Positions 37,571 to 49,100 of a stretch of 64,000 nt of DNA are shown piece by piece. Position numbers and translations under genes: made by a program. How positions within the stretch are numbered: the stretch's first letter is position 1; every line of letters begins with the position of its first letter. This stretch comes from Prinsepia uniflora (lineage: Eukaryota > Streptophyta > Magnoliopsida > Rosales > Rosaceae). The notes below the pieces were generated by a model. The model saw nothing but the letters and a program-made list of their open reading frames with translations, ran no database searches and was not told the DNA's origin. The stretch spans positions 70,930,752 to 70,994,751 of the forward strand of contig CM064872.1 in assembly GCA_032719365.1 (NCBI GenBank). The letters run 5' to 3'.

Positions 37571-40284
37571 TGTCAGGACCCGTCCCAATCTCCCCGGGAT
37601 TAACGCGGGACGTTCCTGATCCCCTTCTGACACGAAGTATCAGACAAGGAAAATTCCGACTTTAGCCCTCTCGGGCTTCAGAGTACGCCAGGATCCAGAG
37701 GAGGTATGTGATGTCTCGGTCTCTGCTACAGTCCACATCCGCTGTCAACATGAAGGGCAGTCAAAACATTTAAAAGCTGTGAGTGGACAAAAACAATAAT
37801 TTATAAAAACATTTTATCGAAAGACATTTGTACCCTTCACTAAAAGCCTGCATGCATTCGAAAACCGTTTATTCAAAAGGACCATATGAGGGAACCAAGC
37901 CCAAAACCATAAAGAAACCAACCATAAAGGCCACGGCCCAAAACCTGTACACATCACACATCATATAACATATACACATATAAATCATGCTACCAATCCT
38001 GTCACAGTTTCTAAAGCTACGCGCTTGCTACCCGGGGTCTCAAAGCTCAAGTCACTCAAGGTCCACCCAGGTCAATGTCCGTAGATCAATGACCCTCCCT
38101 GAGGTTATAATCCAAGCCCTCCTGAGAGTAAGGTCCCAACGGGGGCGACTCCACTCAGTTAGTGCTCCGTGACTACTCCGGGGTCCACCCAGGCTAACGA
38201 CCTTCCTCGGATGAGACATTCCAAATAAGGAAGGTATATGAATATATATATATATAAAACATCCTTAAAAAAACTTTAAGGGATTCATGCTCGGTCCCCA
38301 TAAACCGTAATGAACCTAGAAATCCATTTAGGGTCCCTGACCCGAAAACATAAACGTAAAGTAACTGGGCCTCGTGCCCGAACTCATGACTTAACTGGGC
38401 ATCGAGCCCGATATCTCCGGGTCAGTCACAACTCCGATCGTAGTGATGCGTGCAACCATCCATCCAGGACCACCCTCAATCCTGGTATGTCTCTATGAAC
38501 GTATCAACCGACGCGACCACCATAAGATCATGGTGAACCCATCACCGATCGATATCCTGAATTGTCAGCAATCCGAAGTCGAGCCTCCCTCGGCTGCCCG
38601 ACAACGGATCATGCATCGTGACCTCTCTGGAAGGAACACATCCCAGTCCGGATGAGAGCTTCGTATCGTCCGTCGCTGTGCACAAAGCACTCACCGCAAC
38701 CACGACTCAGACCCTTAGGTCATCAATAGGACTACATGCCCGAGACAAAACCAAATGGGTCTCATGCCCGAGTTTATCCCTTTTAAATCCAAAACCATTT
38801 CATTTAAATCATCGTAGAAATACAAACCCGTATAGGCACCGTATAAGGCCGAAACCTCGAAATACGTGCCAATAGGTAACCACATACAAATGCACTCATG
38901 GAATCACCAAACAAGCATTAAAAAATATAATAAAGATTTATGCATGCATCAATTTAGAAAAAAATATCCACTCACAGACCGTTCGAGCTGCTGCCTCGAT
39001 ATGCGTGTCATACGGCTCTCCTGGGCCAATCATCATCATCGGGACGTCCAAACATGTCCAAATTGTAATAGAGGGTTACTAACTACCTTATTAACCTCTC
39101 ACTAAAGCCCCGTAATTTTCCCAATTTTTTAACTATTTTTAAAGTCGATCCTAAACCTTCGGACACCCCGAAACGTATCGAAATGATGTTCGATTGACAT
39201 GAAACCAGTCCCAAAATGTTCGTTACATCGAATAGATGATTTCATGTGTTGGAAGTTTTCCCATCGGACCGCTCACGCGCTGCCCAGATGGGATGCGCGT
39301 GGGAGCCACGAGCCCACTATAGCAGCGTCTTCAACCTCCAGCGGCCAATCCGAACCGGCCGGTCCTGTGTAGTTCGGTCCAGGTCCATATCCTCCTACTT
39401 TTTTCGTCCTTTTTCTTCTTTCTTTCCACCAATCTTCCTACTTCTATCCTATGAATCTAAATATGTAAACAAAACACCCTAAAACCTACAAAAAATCCAT
39501 TAACCCATTTTCCCCTTCACGGTTCGACCTTCCCAGTTTTTCCGCAGGGGTTCCTGAGCCCCTAACCACCACCAAATCTACCTTATGACTCCCATAGCAA
39601 CCTAAATAACCCATTCAAATCAACCAAAATGGTCCATAACATCAAAAATCGAAAATCAAAGGAAATGGGCCAAACCGATACCTCTGTCGGTTTTCCTCCT
39701 CTACGCCGCCGTCCACGGCGGTTCAGGCCGTCCTTCCAGCCTCCACCATCATCGCTGCTTCCTTTCTGTTTCCATCATGAGTCACCAGCCTTAGGTTAGA
39801 CTTAGGGGGGTGTGGGTTTCACAGAGATGGAAAATTGTGAGATCGGGTTTTGGGTTTGGCTTGGTATGCACGAGCAAAGGATAGGAATGCATGTATGGGA
39901 AGCAATGAGCAATGAATGAGTGACACTTGTCACTCATCCATTGGGCCAATTTAAAATATCTGGGGCCCACTTGAATACAAAAGCTCCTCGTTTCGTAAAT
40001 CGTGCAATAGTGACCCGAAACTTCCGTGAACCGTAACTTCTCCGTCGAACGTCCGAATTCGACATGCCGCCTGTCTACGGATTCGTATCGTCCTGATCTA
40101 CATAACGGTTCTCAGCCCTCAGCCATTGGACCTCCCAGTCAAAAAATCAACATTTTATCCACGACTAGGGGTAAAATGGTCATTTTGCATCATTCATCCG
40201 ATTTCGCTTAACTAATCACCGATTAACCTCACTAATCATGCTTAGTCACTAATCTAATCCTGAAATTCGGGACGGGTCATCACA
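37571..40284 (-). mobile_element. Solo gypsy LTR with CTTTA target duplication
   Basis: It begins TGTCAGGACCCGTCCC and ends GGGACGGGTCATCACA on the plus strand, with CTTTA on both sides (37566-37570 and 40285-40289). It is colinear with much of the LTRs of the element at 26809-35764 ('gagtacgccaggatcc', 'acccgtatag.caccgtataaggc', CACGCGC-like cluster near 39272-39310) but shorter, and carries a 298-bp extra segment at 38425-38722. There is no internal domain, so it is a solo LTR. The frames inside are not supported. Confidence 0.88.
38425..38722. repeat. 298-bp unidentified insert within solo LTR
   Basis: The related LTRs at about 27985 and 34030 read '..cccgatatctgaggtcatatgcccgag' without it. 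Here GGTCA (38420-38424) is followed by about 293 bp of different, GC-richer sequence and then GGTCA again (38718-38722). This looks like an insertion with a 5-bp duplication. Its ends (GTCACAACTCC ... CAGACCCTTA) are not those of any element I know. Confidence 0.5.
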
Positions 40285-40289
40285 CTTTA

Positions 40290-41939
40290 GTAAAAAAGTA
40301 CGGATACAACTATAACAAAATCCTCAAAGTCGTCAAAGATAAAAGATTGTACCCTGCTGGTTAAAGGCATAAAAACCACTAGTAAGACAATTAAATCCAG
40401 GAATCATTTTTATTTTCAAAATTGCTAGAAGCACTCAAGAAACAACATTGGCCAAGTTCGTTTATCGATCTCCTAACTTAAGATGCCATTTACTGCATGG
40501 AATGCGAATGTACATAATTAACATGGTTCACCAAAATATAAAGAAGATATTCAACACCGGCTAGCCAATCTAGATCACCGGCATCAGTCCAAATTCACCC
40601 CAAAATATATAAGTAATGAGTGCATTTGTCTCATTTAAAATTCTATCACTTAATTTATAGGGATTATCAAGGAGGTCACCAACATTTAGCTCCAACATCA
40701 ATTAGGAATCTGTCCACACATTCTAGTTTCCAAGGAATATAATAGTCAACATACAATATATGCATGGTTGAGTGTATCAATAGCATTTCAACCAACAATG
40801 CAACGCAACTCTCACCAATGTGAGTGAACTCAAGTTCATGGGTGAGAGAAAATCATAAAATGCAAACAAGAAAAAATAAAACAGAACCAAAACATCTATT
40901 ATCTAAATCATCAATTCCCATCAGTCATCTATTCACCAAAAACCAATCATCAATTCATCAAGTTCAGCAAAATCATCTATTCACTAGTTGTAATTAATTA
41001 ACCAATAAGCACATCTCTAAACCTCCCAAGCATTCAAATAACAAACCCAATAAGCACCCAAATCAATTTCAAATCCTTGAAACATAAAATTAAGTCCATT
41101 CAGATTCAACAATCAGAATAAACCCATAGTCAAATGTTACCAATGGTTCTAAATGCAATACCATCGACTTCTAAAATAAAATCAAACTCAACACGCATCT
41201 AATAAATCAACAAAAGAGCAGAAAACACAAAAACCAGTTTAAATCGAACATCAACCAACCTCTACTGCTAGATACTCGAGAAGGGCGGAGAGATATACAG
41301 GTGCCCTTTAAAAACCAGATTATTTATTGGTCAATTTTTTTATCAAATTTTCACTTCTAGCAATTGCATAAATACATGTTCAAGCGTGAATATGATTCCA
41401 AAAACAGAGTGCAGGAATGCATGAATTCAATAGAAACTTAGCTGAGAAAATTTGATCGGAAAAATTGAAAGGAGGAGAGACGAACCTTCTTGCGGAGACC
41501 AAAGGTTCCAGACTTTTGGCCATTGAAAGGCTTAGTCTCGACCCGTTTCCTCGGAATGGAAGAGGGTTGTGATACCGCCCAAAGATTGCTTCCTTGGCTT
41601 AAAGGACGGAACGCCAACCCGTTTACTCCCTGTCGAAAGGCTTAGCCGATCGTATACTGGGGTGCCTCCCGCCGGTTGTTGGAACGCAAGCCGGGCCTCG
41701 ATTCAGACTTCTCTCTGGAGTACAAAAAGTAAGATGGAGGATGATGGTCTTTGGAATCTTGATCTGGAGCGAAATTGGAATTGAGAGGGTGGGCTTGGGG
41801 AAGCTTCTCTTCGGAGTACTGATCAAAGATAGAGGCGCGCGTTGCACAGAGAGAGATGGAGATGTTTTCGCACAGGTCAAAATTTGTCCCCAATAACCCA
41901 CTAAAACGACGTTGTTTCCCCATTTTTTTTAAATACATG
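40290..41939. other. CACTA interior, no gene
   Basis: This is AT-rich DNA with the second copy of a 125-bp segment (40983-41105, compare 26309-26434). A more GC-rich block at 41470-41900 holds overlapping minus-strand frames without a known domain. It would be the 5' side of the tnp2 transcription unit. Confidence 0.5.
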
Positions 41940-42252
41940 TGCCGGCAAACTCTAATTTTACCAAGAGAGACTTGAAATTTTCGGCGGGAACTTGTCCCGC
42001 TCTATTTTTTCCAGAATAAATTGTGAGCATATAATTAAATCAAAAATTATTTTTTGGGAAAAAACTTCGCGAGGAAATAATTTGCCGCCTTAGACCCCTT
42101 GTTTGTCGCCTAAACTATAGCGTGAAAACTGAAATCTCCCTTTGAACCTTTCCTGGCAAATTATAAATTTTGTCATGATAGTGTCTCTCTCGCGACAAAT
42201 GTGTGCTTTGCTGCGAAATTTTTTTCCGTGAAAGCTATCAATTCTTGTAGTG
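41940..42252. repeat. CACTA right end and subterminal repeats
   Basis: Spaced copies of GCGACAAAT and GCGAGGAAA-like units lead to the end CTTGTAGTG. These are the inverse of the TTTGTCGCGA units at the left end. Confidence 0.8.
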
Positions 42253-42571
42253 GATGGGTATTTGGTAAACATGAATTATTGAATTTATAAATGTCTTTTT
42301 GTTAAATGAGTTTTATTAAATCATTTATTTTTTTCCACTCACAACTTTTATGGTTTTTAATGTCTTTCAGGTTGATAGCGGATACGGGCTATGAAAGAGA
42401 CCGATACCTCACATTCCTCAACTGATCCTGGCGCACTCTGGGAACCAATTGGGCTCAGGATTTCAGATTATCCCTTGTCTGGCCTTCGTGTTACCTCGTG
42501 TGGCACGTGGGTTAGACGGGAGCATGGCACATCCCACATTAATCTCGAGGGGATAAGGATGGATCGTGTCA

Positions 42572-43125
42572 ATAAATGTGTGAAGTAAACTAACTCCAAT
42601 AGTTTTGAGACCATCAACTGGATGAACATTCATTGGAAATCATACCAAAGGTGTTGGAAAAGTAGTAAAAAGACATGATGATGTCAGGGAGTGAGTTTGT
42701 GAGGGTCTCAAAGACTGGTTGGATGCAATCAAAATGAGGAAAGTGGTCTTCAAAACAAGCTGCAGAAACAAGCCGAAATGAAGTGTGATGGTCAGGAAGT
42801 CTCCAGAAACGAACTTGGGATGCATGTCGGATTTGGAGGAAAGCTTGGTGTTCTTAGTAATAACTGAGAAGGGTTGAAAAGAGAACTGAATCTTGATCTT
42901 GGATCGAAGAGACATGTTTTTCCAAGAAGGCAAACTTTTGGTTAACAAAGAAACTTTTAAGAGTTTGTAATTGTTGTAATTGATTGAGTTTGATCAATTA
43001 TTTGTTTGTTTGAGTGTCTTTTAGAATATGGCTTCTTTTCTTTGAGTGCGGATGGTCAACACATACATTCATGCGTGCATCTCCATCGCAATGACTTAGT
43101 CGCACATTCCCCTTACCCCTTATGA
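42572..43125 (-). mobile_element. Continuation of old gypsy (copy 2)
   Basis: 42577-42760 matches 8411-8622 ('gtgaagtaaact', 'caactggatga', 'aaaagacatgatgat.tcaggga') and so continues the element interrupted at 18153. After 42760 there is no match in the window. The last five bases, TATGA (43121-43125), are the left target duplication of the intact gypsy. Confidence 0.75.
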
Positions 43126-46047
43126 TGTAACAACCCGTACCTACGGGAAGGGTAAAAATGTAATTTTTGTGAAGTTTTGTAAAAAGGACGATTTTGCCCT
43201 TGTGAATAGTAGACAAAAAGTTGACTTTTGGTACTATCGAATGGATGAGTGTTAGCCCTTGACCGTGACGTAGGTTAGGACGTCACGAGTCCGTAGACAG
43301 GTGGCAGGTTCAATTCGGACAAACGGAGGAAAAGTTATGATGTACGGAAGGTTGGGGGCGTTACCGTAATTTTGAGTCAATAAGGGAAATGTTGACTTTT
43401 TGGAGGATTCGTGATTTTCACGTAGACCGAGGACCGTTGGATAGGTCTCGACGTCCTGAGTTCAACGACGGGCGGCACGCTGTCATCGGACGTCGGACAG
43501 AAAAGATATGGGTCTGGAAAGTCTGAGGGCAAAATGGTAATTTTGTGCAGGAGGGGCATTTTGGTCATTTTCCCTCAGCCCAATCAGATAAGGGCAGGTG
43601 GCAGAGATTTTTTGGGCTGGCCTATGGTTGGTGGACACGTGCTTGGGACTGGATGGTTCCACTATGTTCTCAAGTGTGCACGGCCACACGTTATCCCCAT
43701 TTGAACCGTGCATACCTTCGAAGGAAACAGAAAACAGAGAGAAGAGTGGGTGAGGCGGTGATTGATTTTGAGGCTAGGGAGAGTGAAGTGTGAGTCGAGA
43801 GAGAGACAGTGAGGTAAGGAGGAGCTGGTGATCGTGGTCTGGAGTTGCAACCGTGCACGGAGGCGACGTGGTGGACGGCTGGATCTTTGGAAGAAACAGA
43901 GGAGGCAGTGGACGGTGGTGGCTGTTGTGTTGTGTGGTGGACTGATTCAAGGCACTAGGAGATTCAGGAGGCTACGGGGAGTCCCACGAGCACCGTGGTG
44001 GGTGACGGTTCTCACGGCGGCGCCGGAATCGAAAGGTAATCTCTTTTGCTCTGTTTTTCGTGGATTTTCATTTCAAAAGTCGTGGACCTAGAGCTAGAAT
44101 CGTAGGGTTTGGTGAGTGAAGGGAGGTTTAGGGAGGTCCTAGGAGTCGTTTGTGGTGGTTGCCGTGACGGGAAGTTCACGGTGGGAGGTGGTTCGACGGC
44201 GGGTACTCTGTACCCTGTTTCGCCGTGATTTTCAAATGGAAAATCGTGGAGTTGGAGGGTGAGTCGAGGGATTTCGTGAGTTATGTGTGGTTCAGTGAAG
44301 TCGTGGAAGGAGTTTGGAGTGACCACCGTGAAGGGGGACGTGCTGGGTGGCCGGAAAGGAAAACAGAGGTTGGTTGGTTTTTCTTTCGAGCTTCAGTTGT
44401 GAAGCTATGGGTTGAATCGAGCCAAGAGAGTGAGGGGGATGAATTCCACGAGAATGGACGAAGCTGTAGGTGAAGATAGGAAGGGAAACGGTGGCCGGAC
44501 GGCGGAGAACGGTTCTCGCCGGTCCGGGTTGCCGTCTGGTGCGAACCGGGTTCGAGCAAGGAAGACGGTGGCACTGTAGCAGGCGCGTGAGGCCCACGCG
44601 CAGCCACTTTGGGCGGCGCGTGGAGGCGCGTGAGGAGGAATCCGGCCAAGCTTCCAACATGAGTTTAGTCCTAAATGTTCTAACGAATCCAATGGTATAG
44701 TTTTCGGGTTAATCGGACGGTGTTACGGAATGGTTCGGGAATCCGTACGGTTTAGGGTTCAGGATTAAAATATTATTAAATTCCCGAAAAAATTGGGGAA
44801 AATAGGGAAGGTCTCCTTGATGTAATTGTGACCCTATTTGGTATCTATTGACAGGACGGGAGACACCAGAGACGGTTGAGGAGCGCACGGAGCGCGAGTG
44901 ACTTGCTCTGAACCGTGAGTGGACTCTTTCTTACTTCCGAGCATGCCTAACTGTTTTTATTAATGTTTTATGCTTTTATGTGTGTTTATATGTGATTGAG
45001 ATGTTTGCACGTTTTTTGAGACGTTTTCAGGATTTTGCACGTTTTTCGAGAAAAAGCGGGTTTTCAGAGTTTGATGTTATAATTCAGAAATTTAACCTAA
45101 AAACGTTTTCTGATGATGGTAAATAGGTTGTGGAATATGATTTGGGATTTTCCTATGATTTTGTTATGAACATGGATCTTTTTCCGGATTTGGGTTCGGA
45201 ATGTCGGTTCTGAACGCCGAAAGGGCTTCGAACTAGGGATTCCGAATTCGAGTCTGGTGATGGGTTTCGGAATGGTTTTACACTGAAATGGATTGGATTT
45301 GCTGGATCTGGATATTGGGTTTAAAGACCCGGATATTGATTGACGGGGGACGGGCCCGGATTGAGTTTAAAGACTCGGGAGTTTAAAGACTCGGATATTA
45401 CGATATTACCCCCATAGGCCTATTGAGTTTAAAGACTCGGGAGTTTAAAGACTCGGATTTATATGTGAGGCCTGGTTGAGTTTAAAGACTCGGATAGGTC
45501 CAGCAGGTTTGATCGGAAAAAGTGGTTTGATGTTTATGCTCTGATTTCTATATCAGTTTTATAGTGTATCTGTTTCTTATGATGTTTATAGTGTTTCTGT
45601 TTCTTATGATGTTTCATATTATGATTTTTCTAATACTTCGTTGGGCATGCCTGGTTTTCAAACCGGAGGGAACAAATGATTATATTTCGTTACTTTGACT
45701 TGATGGTAAACGGTTTTAAAATACCTTATTCCTTTCGGTCCACTCACACCTTCTGTTTTTTTCAAATTCCCTCCATGTCGTGGTGATAGCGCTGGGGTGA
45801 ACGTTGAGGCAGATATCGAGGCATAGAGCTTCCGACGTTCTTCCGTTGCGGACTTAGACTTGTAGGACTTTTGATGCCCGTTTTGTAGTACTATGCTCTG
45901 GATTCTTGTTGTATGTATTTACTCCTTCGTCTGATAATTATGCTTATAGTTGTATTAAGGTTATTTTTGGGTACTGTAAGTGTGATTGTCAGACGGGAGC
46001 AGGGTTCATCCCGAGTATCGAGGTGAGATTTGGGACGGGTCCTGACA
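43126..46047 (+). repeat. 5' LTR of intact gypsy
   Basis: It runs from TGTAACAACCCGTACC to GGGACGGGTCCTGACA. It should contain promoter and polyadenylation signals, but I cannot place the transcription start. A GAGTTTAAAGACTCGG array lies at about 45316-45493 and a GCGCGTGAGG/CCCACGCGC cluster at 44579-44634. The many frames at 43545-44700 recur in the 3' LTR and are not genes. Confidence 0.95.
45316..45493. repeat. Tandem GAGTTTAAAGACTCGG array, 5' LTR
   Basis: There are seven to eight copies of a 15-17 bp unit, some in abutting pairs (GAGTTTAAAGACTCGG then GAGTTTAAAGACTCGG), plus a GGGTTTAAAGACCCGG variant. The unit is partly self-complementary. Confidence 0.9.
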
Positions 46048-46049
46048 AT

Positions 46050-46061
46050 TGGTATCAGAGC
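46050..46061 (+). promoter_or_regulatory. Primer-binding site, tRNA-Met
   Basis: TGGTATCAGAGC starts 2 bp after the 5' LTR. It is complementary to the 3' end of initiator tRNA-Met, the usual primer of plant gypsy and copia elements. Confidence 0.95.
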
Positions 46062-46134
46062 ATAGGTTGTGTCAATTTGTGTTGGGTCTAGGTTGTTATA
46101 CTAACTCTATGCCTCTTTCAGCGTACGATTGATC

Positions 46135-49100
46135 ATGCCTCCGAGACGTGAACCCCCTCCACGACCTGAAGATGAAGCGGCGAGAGGGACTGAGAGCGCT
46201 TCGATCGAGAGAGCCCAGAGGCTTGGGGCTACTACGTTCAGCGGTGGGGCTGATCCCGAGGAAGCTCACCGATGGATCACCCGACTAGAACGTATTTTTG
46301 GGGTGATGCACTGTCCTCCCGAGGATCGGGTATTGTTAGCTACTTTTCTGTTGGATGGAGCTGCCTACGAGTGGTGGTATACGCTGGAACTGTCCGGCTG
46401 GGATGCACATACCGTGACCTGGGAGACTTTCCGGGAGCGGTTTCTAGATCAGTACTATCCCCGTTCTTTCAGGGATGCGAAGGAAGCGGAATTCCTTCAC
46501 TTGAAGCAAGGGAACTTGACAGTTGCTGAGTATGAGCAGAGGTTCCAGATGCTATCTCGTTTTGCTCCCGCATTTGTGGCGACTGAGGCGGAGAAGTGCC
46601 GCCGATTTGAGTTGGGCCTCCGGGGAGAGATCAGGGCCATAGTGACAGCCGGTTCTTTTGCTACATTCCGAGAGTTGTCTGATGCTGCTGTCAAGGTGGA
46701 GGCCAGTTTACCTGCTCGACCACAGTATTCGGGCAGTGTTCGACGCCGAGAGCAGTCATTTCCAGGAGCATCGAGTCAGAGGCCCCCGAAACGGGGTAAT
46801 TTTGGTGGATCATTATCGGCTGGTGGAGCCCGGTATGGCAGACCAGGCAGTTTTCAGGGCTCAGGATTTCGAGGAGCTAGGTCACAGCCGACTCCTCAGG
46901 CGAGTGCGACTTCAGTAGCTTCTACAGGGAGGCATACCGGTGGACCCGGTAGGGACACTTTCTTCTATTGTGGAGAGCGAGGACATTTCCGTCGGGAGTG
47001 CCCATTATTAGCTCCGGAGGGTGGAGCAGGCAGAGGTGCAGCAGAACCCGGGCGGAGTACTGCTTCAGTATCAGGGGCGGCAGGCCCTAGGGGTGGCGGT
47101 GGTGCCACGAGCAGTTCCAGAGGGCGCGGTAGGTCATCGGGACCTCAGGCGCGAGTTTTTGCGATGACTCAGCAGGAGGCTAGGTCAGCACCGGGAGTGG
47201 TGACAGGTACACTCACCATACTTGGTCACACTGTTTTTACTTTGATAGATCCCGGGGCTACCCATTCATTTATAGCTCGGAGTTGTAGTCTGGTTAAGGA
47301 GAGGGAGGTGTCTACTTTGGATTGTGCGTTAGGAGTGAGTACACCTACTGGGGAGGTGTTGGTAGTGACTCAGGTTTTGAGAGAGTGTCCGGTGATGGTA
47401 GGCCAGGTGGAGTTACTGGCAGATTTGTTACTCTTGGATTTACGGGACTTTGATGTGATCTTGGGTATGGACTGGTTGACGAGACATCATGCTTCTATCG
47501 AATGTTTCGATAGGAGAGTGACTTTTCGGAGTCCCGGATTATCAGAGACTACGTTCCAGGGGGATCAGCATGTACTTCCTACGGGAGTTATTTCGGCACT
47601 CGAGGCTAGTAAACTGTTACGTAAGGGGTGCCAGGGTTACTTAGCTCATGTGGTGGATACGCGTGCTACGCCAGTGAGGGCGGAGGATATACCAGTGGTA
47701 CGGGAGTTTCCCGATGTTTTTCCCGAGGAGTTGCCAGGACTACCCCCACATCGAGATCTTGAGTTTACGATTGAGCTTCTACCAGGTACACAGCCTATTT
47801 CTCAGACTCCTTATCGTATGGAACCTGCAGAATTGAGGGAACTTAAGGCTCAGTTGCAAGAGTTGGTCGATATAGGATTCATCCGACCGAGTATATCACC
47901 TTGGGGAGCACCTGTTTTGTTTGTCAAGAAAAAGGATGGAGGATTGAGATTGTGTGTGGATTACAGGCAACTGAATAAGGTAACTATTCGGAATAAGTAC
48001 CCTCTACCCCGGATTGATGATTTGTTTGACCAGCTCAAGGGAGCACAGTATTTCTCGAAGATTGATCTTCGCTCCGGTTATCACCAGTTAAGGGTTAAAG
48101 AGGAGGATATACCGAAGACAGCTTTCCGGACCAGGTACGGTCACTATGAGTTTGTTGTGATGCCTTTTGGTTTGACTAATGCCCCAGCGGCTTTTATGGA
48201 CCTTATGAACCGAGTGTTCCGGCCCTACTTGGATCGTTTTGTGATTGTCTTCATTGATGATATTTTGGTGTATTCGAAGAGTGCGAAGGCGCATGAGAAA
48301 CATCTGAGGATCGTGCTTAAAACGTTGAGGGAGCATCAGTTGTATGCGAAGCTCAGTAAGTGTCAGTTCTGGTTGACCAGTGTTGGATTTCTTGGCCATG
48401 TGATTTCGGCCGAGGGCATTCGTGTGGATCCTCAGAAAGTTGAGGCGGTAGCCAATTGGGAACAGCCTAAGACGGTAACGGAAATTCGGAGTTTTCTGGG
48501 TTTGGCAGGGTATTACCGGCGTTTTATTGAGGGTTTTTCTATTCTTGCAGCACCCTTGACGAGGTTGACACGGAAGGGAGTTCGGTTTGAGTGGGATGAG
48601 AACTGTGAACAGAGTTTCCAGGAGCTTAAAAGGCGGTTGACATCTGCTCCTGTGTTAGCCCTTCCAGATGATAGTGGGGAGTTCGAGGTGTATAGTGACG
48701 CTTCTTTACAAGGTGTGGGTTGTGTTTTGATGCAGCACGGGAAAGTGATTGCTTATGCTTCCCGGCAATTGAAACCCCATGAGGTGAACTACCCTACACA
48801 TGACTTGGAACTGGCTGCGGTGGTTCATGCATTGAAGATTTGGCGACATTACTTGTACGGTGAGAGGTGCAGGATCTTTACGGACCATAAGAGTTTAAAG
48901 TATCTGTTCACTCAAAAGGAATTGAATCTGAGACAGCGCCGTTGGTTGGAGTTGCTTAAGGACTACGACTGTACTATTGAGTATCATCCAGGGAAGGCTA
49001 ATGTGGTAGCCGATGCTTTGAGCAGGAAGTCAGCTGGTTCTTTGTCGCATCTGAGGACAGTACGGTTACCTTTGCTGGTTGAGCTCCGTAGGTTGGGAGT

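Larger units (their letters stand above)
18893..42252 (-). mobile_element. CACTA (En/Spm) transposon with nested insertions
   Basis: It starts CACTAGTAAAAAAT at 18893 and ends ATTCTTGTAGTG at 42252. GAT lies directly outside both ends (18890-18892 and 42253-42255), the 3-bp target duplication expected for CACTA elements. Dense TTTGTCGCGA-like subterminal repeats fill the first 550 bp and last 300 bp. Two transposase-associated genes are on the minus strand (22.6-26.3 kb and 19.7-22.5 kb). Two LTR insertions (26809-35764 and 37571-40284) account for about 11.7 kb, leaving about 11.7 kb of CACTA sequence. The terminal inverted repeat beyond CACTA is poorly matched. Both genes are broken, so the copy is probably not autonomous. 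Confidence 0.88.
18154..42571. mobile_element. Insertion with inverted LTR ends, split by CACTA
   Basis: The left end (18154: TGACACGACCCATCCC...) and the right end (...GGATCGTGTCA, 42571) are inverted copies of each other over about 220 bp (18154-18375 and 42352-42571). Both resemble the 3' end of the gypsy LTRs nearby (compare 26809: TGACAGGACCCATCCC). Flanks ATAAG (18149-18153) and ATAAA (42572-42576) form a 5-bp target duplication, and the paralogous site near 8405 reads ...gaattACAAGtgcgtgaag without insertion. Excluding the CACTA inside, about 1.05 kb belongs to this insertion (18154-18892 and 42256-42571). Its left arm carries short tandem repeats such as AGGCATCTGGGACGCT near 18735-18885. 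No coding capacity is seen. Confidence 0.75.

Noticed and set aside
44281..44700. Overlapping frames of 76-122 codons in the 5' LTR, repeated at 51788-52196
   Set aside because: They are identical because they lie in the two LTRs. They overlap each other on both strands, have no known domain and are GC-rich chance frames.
46129..46134. Gag-Pol start two codons earlier
   Set aside because: Position 46129 is TTG; the first ATG is 46135, and plant translation would use that.
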